Under the pieces are notes generated by a model. It was not told the origin of the DNA. It did not search any database and worked only from the letters and a program-made list of their open reading frames with translations. The position numbers and the translations under genes are program-made. From positions 92,182 to 156,181 of the forward strand of contig JACJNZ010000080.1 in assembly GCA_014695325.1 (NCBI GenBank): a DNA stretch of 64,000 bases, written 5' to 3'. Shown one piece after another: positions 43,637 through 52,036 of the stretch (positions are counted from its first letter, which is position 1; each line of letters begins with the position of its first letter). The DNA comes from Cyanobacteria bacterium FACHB-502 (lineage in GTDB: Bacteria > Cyanobacteriota > Cyanobacteriia > Elainellales > Elainellaceae).

Positions 43637-44267
43637 CATCAGAAGTCCTTGCGGCATTATTAAGACGATCGCTCACCCGCCGCAGCACTCCGTTAATAAA
43701 CCGATGTCCCTCGTCGCCGCTATATCGCTTCGCTAGCTCAACCGCTTCATTGATTGCTACCTGTGGAGCCAGTCCCAGCACCCACATTTCCGTCACCGCA
43801 ATGCGTAAAATATCTTGATCAACTCGCGCTAAACGATTAAGCTGCCAATCTACCATTGACTCACCAAGCAGGTGATCGACCTTCGAGCGGTTTGTCTGCA
43901 CCTGAGTCAGCAGTTCCATCGCATAGGCACGGACTTCTTTCTGATTTACAAGCTGAATAAATTCAGGCAGCTCCAGGGATGCTCCAATTCGATTGATCGC
44001 CTTTTGGGTTAGCTCGATCGCTTCCGTCACCATTGCTTTTGCACTGTTGAGGTCAATCGCTCTGGTTTCACTGGTTAGCAGTCGATCGCTCCCGCGACTA
44101 AGTTCTGCCGCAGCCGTTTCCAGCGTGTCTTGTACCTCAGTCGTCAAAGTTCGGATCGCCGCCAAAACAATATCTTGAAGCTGCTGGGTCTGAAGCTGCT
44201 GCGGCTTACTGGGAAGCTGACCAACGCTGAGCAGGGCGAGTTCACGGGCAATTCTGCGAGCTTGCAT
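43626..44267 (-). CDS. nusB: Transcription antitermination factor NusB
   Basis: 213 residues from the ATG at 44267 ([18 protein letters not shown]); a TTG 12 nt upstream is possible. N-terminal RNA-binding helices, a cyanobacterial insert rich in Thr/Glu (about 35-95), then the conserved C-terminal half: [24 protein letters not shown] segment, [33 protein letters not shown] and FINGVLRRV. With NusE (S10) it binds boxA to allow antitermination in rRNA operons. Longer than the roughly 140 residues of E. coli NusB, as usual in cyanobacteria. Confidence 0.93.
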   Translation of the reverse strand: MQARRIARELALLSVGQLPSKPQQLQTQQLQDIVLAAIRTLTTEVQDTLETAAAELSRGSDRLLTSETRAIDLNSAKAMVTEAIELTQKAINRIGASLELPEFIQLVNQKEVRAYAMELLTQVQTNRSKVDHLLGESMVDWQLNRLARVDQDILRIAVTEMWVLGLAPQVAINEAVELAKRYSGDEGHRFINGVLRRVSDRLNNAARTSDAQG

Positions 44268-44357
44268 ATTGATTGACAAGGTTCTGATCGAGCTTTGTCA
44301 TTGTAGCAAGAGGTGAAGGGATGAGGAGGTGCGGGGGGATTTGAGTCAGACGAGAGG

Positions 44358-46178
44358 CTACCTTTGAAACGGGATCCGAATCCTGACGAGCCGATAAATC
44401 CCTGCCTCTGCGATCGCCTCATACTGTCTCGGTCGCAGCTTTGCTTCGCGGATTTTCACATCTCGTCCCAGCAGCAAAATACTGGGCGGTATGGGATTCG
44501 CAGTGCTGAGATCGCGCAGATCTTTAATCACATCGTCCGGGTCAGGGATGAATTCAATTTGACGATCGGTATAAAACACAATCGATGGTTTACCAAAGCC
44601 AATCATCACGATCGGTTCATTCGGCTGCTGCACCTGCACAATCTTCTGGGAAAGCTGTCGTAAAGGAAGCTGTCGTTCTGCATCCATCAAAGCAGCAGCG
44701 GGCATCAGGGTTAGCAGCACAAAGGCAACAAAACCGACCAGATTCACCGCCCAGAGCCATCGTCCCTGACGACGCAGCAGAAAAATCAATCCAACGATCG
44801 CCACAGTCGCCCACGCAACGCCACCCCAAACTTCAATTCCTGCCTGACGAAGCGCATTTGGCAAGTTCGGCAGTTCCGGGTCGTCTCCTAGCCAGTTTGG
44901 GCTGTAATACACTGCCCATGCCAAACCAAACAGCACTGCCACATTCACGGCATGACTGACCCAGGCAAATCGATTGCTCCTTGGGTTAAGGCTTGGGCGG
45001 CTCATCTGGTCACTCCAGAACAGCGCAACCAAAATCGCACTTGCAGGCAATAGCGGAATCGTATAGCTAGGGAGTTTGGTGACGGCGATCGTAAAAAACA
45101 CAAACACGATCGCAAACCAGATCAGCGCAAAGACTCCGAGGTGACTAGAGCGGGGCTGCTGCTGCCAGGAATGCCGCTTCCAAAATCGCAGTTGGGCAAA
45201 GGCGGCAGGTAAATGAATCGACCAGGGCGCAAAGGCAGCAGACACAACCAGAAAGTAAAAATACCAGGGAGCCGAGTGACGGTTCACCACCTGGGTAAAT
45301 CGCTCGATGTTGTGATAGCCGAAAAAAGACTCAATAAACGCATCGCCGTTCGCCAGCGTCACCAAAATGTACCAGGGCACAGTAATCGCCGCAAAAATCA
45401 ACGCGCCCTGAATCAGCTTCAGTTCTCGCAGCACAGTCCACAGGTTTCCCATATAGAGGAGAAACGCCAGCACAATCATGCCGGGAAGCACGATGCCGAC
45501 TGGTCCTTTTGTGAGCACTGCCAGCGCGCTCAAAACATAGGCAGCAATGTACCAGCGATGTTGCGTCTTCGCCCGATCGGGCTGAGCATAGCCGCAAAAA
45601 AACGCCAGCAGCGAACCGCCAATACAGCCGTTGAGCAGCATATCGGATACGCCCGTCCTGCCCCAAACGATCGTCTGCGGATTCAAAACCATTGCAGCAG
45701 ACCCGACCAGGGCAGCAATCCAGAGCTGACGGTCAATTTGCGGAGGAATGGGCCTTTCTGCCGCTTGAGCTTCACCGGCTTCGATCGCCCTTGCCGGACG
45801 CGCAAACCCAAACCGACGCAGCGTATAAAACCCGATCGCTGCCAAAAAAGTGCCTGCCAGCGCAGAAGGAAAACGGGCTGACCATTCATTCACGCCCACC
45901 GTCTGGTAGGCAACCGCCATGATCCAGTAAACGAGCGGCGGCTTGTCAAATCGCGTGGTTCCATTGAAGTAAGGCGTAATCCAATCGCCCGTAATCTTCA
46001 TCTGCCGTGCTGCCTCCGCAAAAAGCGGTTCGGTTTCATCCACCAAGCCGATGCTGCCCAGATGCAGCCAAAATGCAATCCCAGTTGCTAAACCAATCCA
46101 TACAATGGCAAATATCCAGGCGTGATTGGTTTGAAACTGCCACTGCGAGGTGGCTTTGGATAGATCTACCTTTCTCAT
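44358..46178 (-). CDS. GT39/ArnT-like membrane glycosyltransferase
   Basis: A 606-residue protein with about 11-12 membrane helices. The first periplasmic loop carries the DE motif of GT39/GT83 enzymes (IGLVDETEPLFAEAARQM), then GDWITPYFNGTTRFDKPPLVYW. RTGVSDMLLNGCIGGSLLAF and AVLTKGPVGIVLPGMIVLAF are the next conserved blocks. The C-terminal soluble domain is about 490-606. Enzymes of this class move a sugar from a polyprenyl-phosphate donor to lipid or protein on the outer face of the membrane. Acceptor unknown. It lies 90 bp upstream of nusB on the same strand. Confidence 0.9.
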   Translation of the reverse strand: MRKVDLSKATSQWQFQTNHAWIFAIVWIGLATGIAFWLHLGSIGLVDETEPLFAEAARQMKITGDWITPYFNGTTRFDKPPLVYWIMAVAYQTVGVNEWSARFPSALAGTFLAAIGFYTLRRFGFARPARAIEAGEAQAAERPIPPQIDRQLWIAALVGSAAMVLNPQTIVWGRTGVSDMLLNGCIGGSLLAFFCGYAQPDRAKTQHRWYIAAYVLSALAVLTKGPVGIVLPGMIVLAFLLYMGNLWTVLRELKLIQGALIFAAITVPWYILVTLANGDAFIESFFGYHNIERFTQVVNRHSAPWYFYFLVVSAAFAPWSIHLPAAFAQLRFWKRHSWQQQPRSSHLGVFALIWFAIVFVFFTIAVTKLPSYTIPLLPASAILVALFWSDQMSRPSLNPRSNRFAWVSHAVNVAVLFGLAWAVYYSPNWLGDDPELPNLPNALRQAGIEVWGGVAWATVAIVGLIFLLRRQGRWLWAVNLVGFVAFVLLTLMPAAALMDAERQLPLRQLSQKIVQVQQPNEPIVMIGFGKPSIVFYTDRQIEFIPDPDDVIKDLRDLSTANPIPPSILLLGRDVKIREAKLRPRQYEAIAEAGIYRLVRIRIPFQR

Positions 46179-46488
46179 GGTCTCACTGGCACAGATGGAG
46201 TCGATCGCGATCGGGTTCAGACCTTACTTTATCGAAGTCTGGTCATTTTCCGTAGCACGGTGGAGTGATTCTCCTGAGTACTGTCGGATTAAGAACTTCA
46301 GGAGTTCCCTGGCTGTAATTGCGGTAAATGGCTCCAGCAAATTATCAGAATTCCTGCTAAAAAAAAGCTGCGAATAGACAGTCTCCTGCATTACAAAGCC
46401 TGCATACCTCTTGTCTATCAGTAGAGTGAATTTAGTAAAGCGAATTCAGTAAAGCGAATACAAAGTAAAACGCTGTAGGAAGGTGCTG
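46179..46488. other. Divergent promoter region GT39 / hydrolase
   Basis: About 310 bp with no gene; includes a 14-bp tandem duplication (46428-46455) and the binding site AGGAAGG of the hydrolase gene. Confidence 0.4.
46428..46455 (+). repeat. Tandem duplication, 14-bp unit
   Basis: GAATTTAGTAAAGC (46428-46441) and GAATTCAGTAAAGC (46442-46455), one mismatch, followed by a third start GAATAC. It lies 33-60 bp upstream of the hydrolase ATG, possibly over its promoter. Confidence 0.8.
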
Positions 46489-47181
46489 ATGAGCAGAATT
46501 AAGAATATTATTTTGGTTCACGGTTTTTGGGTTAATGGCTCTTGCTACAGCAAAATTACTCCACCGCTACTAGCGGAAGGCTACGAAGTGATTGCCGTGC
46601 AAAACCCACTCACCTCTTTGGCTGATGACGTTGCGGCAACGAAACGTGCTTTGGCTCGCGTCGAAGGAAATTGCCTTCTCGTGGGGCATTCGTGGGGAGG
46701 GTTCGTCATTACCGAAGCTGGTAACGATGAGAAAGTTGCTGGCTTGGTGTATATAGCGGCGGTTGCTCCCGATCGCGACGAATCGATGATTGATCTGCTG
46801 ACTCAATACACTGCCCCTCCCGTGCTGCAATATGTTGAGGAGCAAGATGGGTTTCTTTGGCTGTCCAAAGAAGGAATGCAAAAGTCCTTTGCAGGCGACC
46901 TTCCGGCTGAAGAAGCTGCCTTGCTTTACGCGACTCAAACTGCGGCACCTGCATCGCTGTCGCAAACAAAAGCAACTTCACAACCTGCATGGAAAAATAA
47001 GCCAAGTTGGTATATTGTTGCAAACTCCGACCAGTCCGTTTCGCCCCATTATCAGCACGATGCCGCAAAACGAATTGGAGCAACCACTACCGTGCTGGAA
47101 TCCAGCCACGTTCCAATGCTTTCGCAGCCAGGAGAAGTTTTAGCAGTGATCAAAGACGCGACGGCGATGAGCCACTTATAA
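46489..47181 (+). CDS. Alpha/beta hydrolase
   Basis: 230 residues from the ATG at 46489, preceded by AGGAAGG; a GTG two codons upstream is an alternative. ILVHGFWVNGSCYSKITPPL supplies the oxyanion HG, VGHSWGGFVITEAG the nucleophile elbow, VANSDQSVSP the acid, and ESSHVPMLSQPGEVLAVI the catalytic histidine. Closest in style to small esterases/salicylate-esterase-like hydrolases of bacteria; substrate unknown. Downstream cobK begins 18 bp later, so the two may share a transcript. Confidence 0.9.
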   Translation: MSRIKNIILVHGFWVNGSCYSKITPPLLAEGYEVIAVQNPLTSLADDVAATKRALARVEGNCLLVGHSWGGFVITEAGNDEKVAGLVYIAAVAPDRDESMIDLLTQYTAPPVLQYVEEQDGFLWLSKEGMQKSFAGDLPAEEAALLYATQTAAPASLSQTKATSQPAWKNKPSWYIVANSDQSVSPHYQHDAAKRIGATTTVLESSHVPMLSQPGEVLAVIKDATAMSHL

Positions 47182-47199
47182 ACCCACTGCTTAAAGAAC

Positions 47200-47961
47200 A
47201 TGCGAATGGCTCTCGTCTGGATCATCGGCGGCACTCAAGAAAGCGCAGCGTTAGTCCGAGCGCTTGTTGCTTCGGGCATTGCTTGCATTGTTACAGTCAC
47301 CACAGAATCCGCCCGATCGCTTTACCCCAGTGATCCCTCAGTTCAAATTTGGGTAGGACGATTGCAACCTGAAAGCCTGCTGCGTTTCCTTCAAAACCAC
47401 TCAGTTCTCTGTATCGTGGATGTCTCCCATCCCTTTGCCGTAGCAGTTTCTCAGATGGCGATCGACGCTTCGATCAAATATCAGTTGCCCTACCTGCGCT
47501 ATGAGCGGCAATCGGTTGCATCGGATGGAATTCACTTCAGCAGTTTTAATGCATTGTTTGCCAGCGATCGATTAGCCGGAGAACGGGTGCTGCTCACGAT
47601 CGGCTATCGCCCCCTGATGCTCTTTCAACCCTGGCAAACGCGATCGACCCTCTTCGCCCGAATTTTGCCTTCCCAAGTTGCACTAGAAACTGCCTTAAAC
47701 GCCGGATTCACCCCCGATCGTCTGATTGCCCTGCGCCCTCCAATTTCGATCGATCTGGAACGCGCCCTCTGGCAACAGTGGCAAATCTCCCTTGTCGTTA
47801 CAAAGGCATCAGGTTCCGCCGGAGGGGAAGACACCAAACAGCAAGTTGCAAATGAATTGGAGATTTCTTTAATCGTGATCGATCGTCCCCCAATCCAATA
47901 TCCCCAACAAACGCAGGAGATCAAAGCTGCGATCGAATTCTGTCAGCGTTGCCTTTCCTGA
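47200..47961 (+). CDS. cobK: Precorrin-6A/cobalt-precorrin-6A reductase
   Basis: A 253-residue protein. VWIIGGTQESAALVRALVASGI is the N-terminal Rossmann start; VDVSHPFAVAVSQMAIDASI, YLRYERQ and VLLTIGYRPLMLF (cognate of LLTTG.k.L) are the typical CobK/CbiJ blocks, with VTKASGSAGGEDTKQQVA near the C-terminus. It reduces a double bond of the corrin ring using NADPH in cobalamin synthesis; cyanobacteria make pseudocobalamin. No other cob gene is adjacent and no cobalamin riboswitch is seen upstream. Confidence 0.9.
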   Translation: MRMALVWIIGGTQESAALVRALVASGIACIVTVTTESARSLYPSDPSVQIWVGRLQPESLLRFLQNHSVLCIVDVSHPFAVAVSQMAIDASIKYQLPYLRYERQSVASDGIHFSSFNALFASDRLAGERVLLTIGYRPLMLFQPWQTRSTLFARILPSQVALETALNAGFTPDRLIALRPPISIDLERALWQQWQISLVVTKASGSAGGEDTKQQVANELEISLIVIDRPPIQYPQQTQEIKAAIEFCQRCLS

Positions 47962-48027
47962 CCCGCAACCTTCGCAATTAGCGATCGGCAAGCATTCCTT
48001 TCGCAGGCTCCCCATTCCAAAAAACTC

Positions 48028-48060
48028 AAAGTCCCCCGTTGATGGGGAATTTAGGGGGTT
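48028..48060 (+). repeat. Dispersed AAAGTCCCCC repeat, compact copy
   Basis: AAAGTCCCCCGTTGAT then GGGGAATTTAGGGGGTT. Compact and well conserved, between convergent cobK and pth; its hairpin may terminate both transcripts. Confidence 0.75.
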
Positions 48061-48090
48061 GGATCCCGCAACTGGCCCCGTTTTCTGCGT

Positions 48091-48741
48091 TTAAGAAGCT
48101 GTCGAATTTGATTCCAGCTCGATCGCTTGATTGTTATACAGGCTCATCGCCTTCGGCACTCCCTCTTTCAGACTCAGCTCGATCGCCTTCACCACCAGAT
48201 CCAGCACTTCATTCATCACTCGACTTTCTGCCACTGAAAATCGTCCCAGCACATGATTCACCACCTGGGTATCTGGATTCGCGTTCTTTCCTTTTGGACT
48301 GCCAATTCCAATTCGCATTCGCGGGAAATTCTGACTATTCAGATGCGAAATGGCTGACTTCATGCCGTTGTGTCCGCCCGCTGAACCAGACTGCCGCAGC
48401 CGCAAACGACCGATCGGCAAATCCATTTCGTCATAAATCACCAGAATTGCTTCTGGCGGAATTTTGTACCAGTCTGCAACAGCGCGAATTGACTGCCCGG
48501 ACAGATTCATATAGGTCAAAGGCTTCAGTAGCCGAATCTTTTCCCGATAGCTGCCCTGCCCCTCACCGAAAATGCCCTGAAACTTACGATTTTCACCCAG
48601 CGGAATTTTCCAGACTTGAGCGAGCCGATCGATCGCCTCAAAACCAATATTGTGACGGGTTTGATCGTATTTTGTACCCGGATTGCCCAGCCCCACAATA
48701 AGCTGTGGCTTCACCTCCGAGGAAGAAGTCGCGGATGCCAT
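48091..48741 (-). CDS. pth: Peptidyl-tRNA hydrolase
   Basis: A 216-residue protein. LIVGLGNPGTKYDQTRHNIGFEAID contains the catalytic histidine and the substrate asparagine; KPLTYMNLSGQSIRAVADWY, VIYDEMDLPIGRLRLRQSGSAGGHNGMKSAI and MRIGIGSPKG complete the family pattern. It cleaves peptidyl-tRNA dropped from ribosomes. A short N-terminal extension (MASATSSSEVKP) and C-terminal tail are present. tatA lies 16 bp upstream on the same strand, so the two are probably co-transcribed. Confidence 0.96.
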   Translation of the reverse strand: MASATSSSEVKPQLIVGLGNPGTKYDQTRHNIGFEAIDRLAQVWKIPLGENRKFQGIFGEGQGSYREKIRLLKPLTYMNLSGQSIRAVADWYKIPPEAILVIYDEMDLPIGRLRLRQSGSAGGHNGMKSAISHLNSQNFPRMRIGIGSPKGKNANPDTQVVNHVLGRFSVAESRVMNEVLDLVVKAIELSLKEGVPKAMSLYNNQAIELESNSTAS

Positions 48742-48757
48742 AATTTATGAGTTGAAT

Positions 48758-49099
48758 TTAGCCTTGCTGAGAGCTCGCCGCTTCAGGGGTAGTTTCAGAA
48801 TGAGCTGCTTCCGGTGAATCTGCGATCGTCGCATCAACAATTTTAGTTTCTTCAGCAGGTGTAAGAGCCTTAGGAGCCGGAGTTTCAAGGGTTGCCTTAA
48901 TCGGCTCATTCACTGATTTCTCAATTCGCTCTGCTTCTCGCTTAAATTCATTCTCAAATTCTTTCGAGGCTTCCTGGAAACCACGTAGTGCTTTACCCAG
49001 GCTTCGACCGATTTCAGGCAACTTCTTGGGACCAAAAATCAGCAGTGCCAGCACCAGAATCAGGGTCATTTCGGGTAAGCCAATGCCGAAGAAATTCAT
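48758..49099 (-). CDS. tatA: Sec-independent (twin-arginine) translocase subunit TatA/TatB
   Basis: A 113-residue protein. N-terminal helix MNFFGIGLPEMTLILVLALLIFGPKKLPEIGRSLG, with the FGP hinge, then an amphipathic helix (KALRGFQEASKEFENEFKRE) and an acidic, Ala/Pro-rich tail. It forms the pore-like oligomers that pass folded twin-arginine proteins across thylakoid and plasma membranes. Cyanobacteria often have a single TatA/E-like and a TatB-like protein; the short hinge and F-G-P favour TatA. First gene of the pair with pth. Confidence 0.92.
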   Translation of the reverse strand: MNFFGIGLPEMTLILVLALLIFGPKKLPEIGRSLGKALRGFQEASKEFENEFKREAERIEKSVNEPIKATLETPAPKALTPAEETKIVDATIADSPEAAHSETTPEAASSQQG

Positions 49100-49192
49100 G
49101 CTTCTTCCTCTCTAAGCGATCGAACGTCTCACAAGATCTAGTGTAGTTTCCTGGTAGACAATTCACTTGTCCGATCGAGTAATTTTTCTATG

Positions 49193-49219
49193 CAAAAATC
49201 CCCAGACGAAGCCGGGGAT
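49193..49219 (-). terminator. Rho-independent terminator of psbH
   Basis: Minus-strand reading ATCCCCGGCTTCGTCTGGGGAT (arms 49198-49203 and 49214-49219, extendable by two pairs) then TTTTTGC. It lies 35 bp past the psbH stop. Confidence 0.85.
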
Positions 49220-49235
49220 CAATTTGAAATAAATA

Positions 49236-49259
49236 ATTGAATTAGCGATTGAATTAGCT
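49236..49259 (-). repeat. Tandem duplication spanning the psbH stop codon
   Basis: Contiguous 12-bp plus-strand copies ATTGAATTAGCG (49236-49247) and ATTGAATTAGCT (49248-49259), one mismatch. The stop complement TTA (49254-49256) is in the second copy; period 12 repeats it in frame at 49242-49244. Confidence 0.85.
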
Positions 49260-49457
49260 TCCGAGGCTTGACCAGTCCACGTTCACGCCTTCTAGAATGA
49301 GCGAGGAGTTGTAAATCTGAAGAATAATCAACAGGAACACAAAGAACAGTCCCATAAAGACTGCCATCAGAGGCGTAGTTCCCCAACCGGGGGCAACTTT
49401 ACCGTATTCAGAGTTAAGGGGCTTAAGAACATCTCCCAACCGAGTCCGCTGTGCCAT
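49254..49457 (-). CDS. psbH: Photosystem II protein PsbH
   Basis: A 67-residue protein with one membrane helix (about 30-50). [31 protein letters not shown] is the conserved N-terminus on the stromal side; [27 protein letters not shown] is the helix and lumenal end. PsbH sits near CP47 and helps bicarbonate binding and QA/QB electron flow. Length and sequence are normal. Divergent from psbN, an arrangement kept in cyanobacteria and plastids. AAAGGG precedes the ATG. A TATAAT at 49502-49507 on this strand is a likely -10 box. Confidence 0.97.
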   Translation of the reverse strand: MAQRTRLGDVLKPLNSEYGKVAPGWGTTPLMAVFMGLFFVFLLIILQIYNSSLILEGVNVDWSSLGS

Positions 49458-49501
49458 GTGTTACCCTTTCTAAGCGTTCTAAGATTTTAACGATCCGTAA
49501 T

Positions 49502-49507
49502 ATTATA
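49502..49507 (-). promoter_or_regulatory. Probable -10 box of psbH
   Basis: TATAAT on the minus strand, 45 bp before the psbH ATG, implying a 5' UTR of about 38 nt. No good -35 was found at 17-18 bp spacing, which is common in cyanobacterial photosynthesis promoters. The box lies in the psbN leader. Confidence 0.55.
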
Positions 49508-49537
49508 AGGATAATACTATTGATGAATTTCTCAAAT

Positions 49538-49669
49538 ATGGAACCCGCAACAGTTCTTAGCATTACGATCGCCGTCTTCCTGGTGGCAATCACTGGGATC
49601 TCAGTCTACACTTCGTTTGGACCACCTTCAAGAGAATTGGAAGATCCTTTTGAAGACCACGAAGACTAG
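49538..49669 (+). CDS. psbN: Photosystem II assembly protein PsbN
   Basis: A 43-residue protein, the exact usual length. [20 protein letters not shown] then [22 protein letters not shown]: one membrane helix and the conserved FGPPS..L.DPFE.HED tail. The start at 49538 gives the canonical N-terminus; in-frame upstream ATGs are not used. PsbN is not a subunit of photosystem II but helps assemble its reaction centre. Start codons of psbN and psbH are 80 bp apart on opposite strands. Confidence 0.97.
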   Translation: MEPATVLSITIAVFLVAITGISVYTSFGPPSRELEDPFEDHED

Positions 49670-49790
49670 AAGCAGAGCCACTGCTAAAGCAAAGCTCCTG
49701 TTGTCTGCTCCCGTCTCTCACAGTGGATGTCTCGTGGTTTGTACCTGGCATCACTTACTTTCGCTGAGTCAACTTCTCAGCTTTTCTCAT

Positions 49791-49813
49791 GCCCTGCTTC
49801 ACAGGGTTTTTCT
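49791..49813 (+). terminator. Rho-independent terminator of psbN
   Basis: CCCTG-cttca-CAGGG hairpin (49792-49806) followed by TTTTTCT, 122 bp past the psbN stop. Confidence 0.75.
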
Positions 49814-49853
49814 ATTGCAGAAGATTACTTTTATGAGAAACTGCATAAAAGCA

Positions 49854-50216
49854 TCAGGCAACTGAGACTCCTTCCAGTGCTTCTGCTTCTGTATTGAGAA
49901 TCTGAAATACAGAATCCATCATTGTCACTTCAAAGACTAACTTCGCCTCTGGATGCACATCACATAGGCGAAAGCTACCTTTCCCCTGGTCTGCATCTCG
50001 CATTCCCGCAACAAGAACTGCTAAGCCGGAACTGTCAATAAAACTGACCTGGCTTAGATTAATCACTACATTTGGACTGACTTTGGCAATACAGTCCTGG
50101 AGTTTAGAGCGGAACTGTGATGCAGTTGTGATGTCCAATCGCCCAGTTGGTGTGAGGACAAGAATCGGTTTACCAGACTTTGTTTGATAAAGAGTTTGCT
50201 TCACTGCAATTGCCAT
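49854..50216 (-). CDS. STAS-domain protein (anti-sigma factor antagonist type)
   Basis: A 120-residue single-domain STAS protein. LVLTPTGRLDITTASQFRSKL is strand-helix 1, NVVINLSQVSFIDSSGLAVLVAGMRDA contains the phosphorylatable serine of the D-S-S-G-L motif, and GSFRLCDVHPEAKLVFEVTMMDSVF follows. Such proteins switch partner kinases/anti-sigma factors by phosphorylation; the partner is not in the window. The D-S-S-G-L motif suggests it is a functional SpoIIAA-type antagonist. Alone between convergent psbN and, upstream, ndhN. Confidence 0.92.
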   Translation of the reverse strand: MAIAVKQTLYQTKSGKPILVLTPTGRLDITTASQFRSKLQDCIAKVSPNVVINLSQVSFIDSSGLAVLVAGMRDADQGKGSFRLCDVHPEAKLVFEVTMMDSVFQILNTEAEALEGVSVA

Positions 50217-50524
50217 CTTAGGTAAGGGAGCGGAATGAGTCTCCTTCGCTTTGCTGCCTTTTAACCTGCTGCGTGTGATTTAAGCGAACGATGAGAAACG
50301 ATTAGCGATCGATAACCGTCTTGCAGCTTTTCTTTGAAAGTGCGGCAGGCTTACTTCTTAGCTTTCCCGCTCAACGATAGATCAGAGACATCAAACATCA
50401 AAATGTTTTGGATTGATGCTCAGACGGACGAAAGCAGCCTAAAAAACAACCTATGCCAACTGCGATCGTTGAAACATAGGCTGCTCAGATTTATCAAGAT
50501 ATTCGGTGCCGAAATAATGCTGTG
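50217..50524. other. Intergenic STAS/ndhN region
   Basis: About 308 bp with no supported gene or clear terminator; a small plus-strand open frame (50334-50543) has no protein-like features. Must contain the STAS promoter. Confidence 0.4.
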
Positions 50525-51001
50525 CTATGCAGCCGTAATATAGTCCTGCAACGGCTTCCAGATAAAGCTGCGACCGCCCCCCATCTCCACAACAACTTTC
50601 ACCTTTGGTTCGATCGTTGGCAGCGTGGTCAAAAACTGTAGCTCTTGCTGAGACAGCACAAAGCCCTCAAGCAGCCAAATCACTAAACCTTTCGAGTTCG
50701 CTGGAAGTGCCTCTAGCTGAGACTGAATGGCAGGCGGCAAATAATATACATAGCCCACTGCTCCTTCACGACCGGTATTCTTCTTACCCAAGTGGGGAGG
50801 ACGCACGCCATGAGTCCGCAGCAGATAGGCAGGCAAGTCGCCCAGTCCTCTCGCGGTAATGTGCATCATGCCATAGCCCGTAGCTCGCAGCCGCCGCTGA
50901 TACCGTCCTTCGTGTCCGCCCTCTAGAGGCACAGACACCCCTACCGATCCAGAGGTCTCTAGCCCGCGAATAAAATCCTTGCCAGTCGTAATTAATGCCA
51001 T
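50525..51001 (-). CDS. ndhN: NAD(P)H-quinone oxidoreductase (NDH-1) subunit N
   Basis: A 158-residue protein. MALITTGKDFIRGLETSGSVGV, GGYEGRYQRRLRATGY-like GHEGRYQRRLRATGYGMMHI, TARGLGDLPAYLLRTHGVRPPHLGK and C-terminal VVVEMGGGRSFIWKPLQDYI are the conserved NdhN blocks. NdhN is one of the oxygenic-photosynthesis-specific subunits in the peripheral arm of thylakoid NDH-1, acting in cyclic electron flow, respiration and CO2 uptake. Not next to other ndh genes, as normal. Divergent from the ribosomal operon across about 1 kb. Confidence 0.96.
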   Translation of the reverse strand: MALITTGKDFIRGLETSGSVGVSVPLEGGHEGRYQRRLRATGYGMMHITARGLGDLPAYLLRTHGVRPPHLGKKNTGREGAVGYVYYLPPAIQSQLEALPANSKGLVIWLLEGFVLSQQELQFLTTLPTIEPKVKVVVEMGGGRSFIWKPLQDYITAA

Positions 51002-52036
51002 AAATCCTGCTTGACCTTATAAATAATAGGCAGAATGGCTATCCCATCATGAACCGCTCGCCGCATCAACCGACAAATGCCATGAATTAGCATTCCGGGC
51101 AATCATTGCGGACTTACAACCCTAGATTATAAGGGTCACCCGATCGTCGAGCAAGCGCATCTACATTCAGGACGGCGATCCAGCCTCCTGCATTCCTAAT
51201 TAACCTAATAAGCAGCACCAATGAATTAGATAATTAGACCGTAGTACTGTCTCTAGCCGATTCTGTAAGCTCTTCTGTACCTAGCTGAATGACACCAATC
51301 AAGCTTTGAGTCTAGGGATCAAGACCAGTTGGAGAATTCACGTTGAGGAGGGAGGGTTTAACCCTAGCGTTTCTTGTTGAATTGAACTCAACAATGACTG
51401 CACCAAAGGCCAGCGATCGCCAAGGGGCAACTGCAATGCCTGGTTTTGTAATTCCTGCAATGTTATCTTTCAATTTATTTTAGAGTGCTGCTGACATTCC
51501 CAGCCTTAATGCGTCTCCTGCGATCGCCCTACTTCGTCCCGTCCTACCCTATAGACAAATCCGAAATCATTCGCTATGATAAGTAGCTGTTGCCAAAATT
51601 GGACAGCAAATTTTTCTCTGGTATTGAGTGTGGGGAAACGCCTGTCGTTTGATTGAGTCCCAGCCACATTTCAGAGGGCTGAGTTGATTCGTTGGAAATC
51701 TAGCGTTGCTGGAAGGCACTTCCTGAGCGAAGTTCATCTACCCGTCACCTGCCGGAATTTGCTGAAAGGTCTGGTTTGAGGATACTTAGCGAACATTGTT
51801 CACTAAAGTCCTAAGCCAATTTGGGCTGACTGCGTCAGGTTAATCAGGAGATTGGTTAGCTTCTTGCGCGTTCAATCCTATAAGTGAAACAGCATTCACA
51901 GAATAACTGTGTGGTTCTCTTGAGCCTTGGCTGAAGGGAGCCTGCATAGTCTGTGTTTATTTGGAGCCAAATGGACTGTTGAGGCGATCGCAGTTCTGCT
52001 CCTTATGCAAACCGCGAGAAAGGGGGATTCGTCACA
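51002..52036. promoter_or_regulatory. Divergent region with long structured leader of the S10-spc operon
   Basis: About 1 kb with no gene. A sigma70-type promoter at 51552-51580 implies a 5' UTR of about 450 nt before rplC. The leader has several hairpin-capable segments, including TTAGcGAAC-att-GTTCaCTAA (51786-51806) and AGCC-aattt-GGGCT (51815-51828). Such leaders often bind a ribosomal protein (L4 in E. coli S10 operon) for feedback control; the actual regulator here is not known. Confidence 0.5.
51552..51580 (+). promoter_or_regulatory. Sigma70-type promoter of the ribosomal operon
   Basis: TAGACA (51552-51557), exactly 17 bp spacer, TATGAT (51575-51580). Start of transcription would be about 51587, 450 nt before the rplC start codon. 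Confidence 0.65.

Noticed and set aside
45213..45881. Plus-strand open frame of 222 codons
   Set aside because: Entirely antisense to the GT39 gene; rich in R, Q and H as expected from antisense of a membrane-protein gene in GC-rich DNA.
49458..49537. Possible psbNH RNA motif between psbN and psbH
   Set aside because: The gap is only 80 bp and I could not identify the motif's stems; left as a plain divergent promoter.
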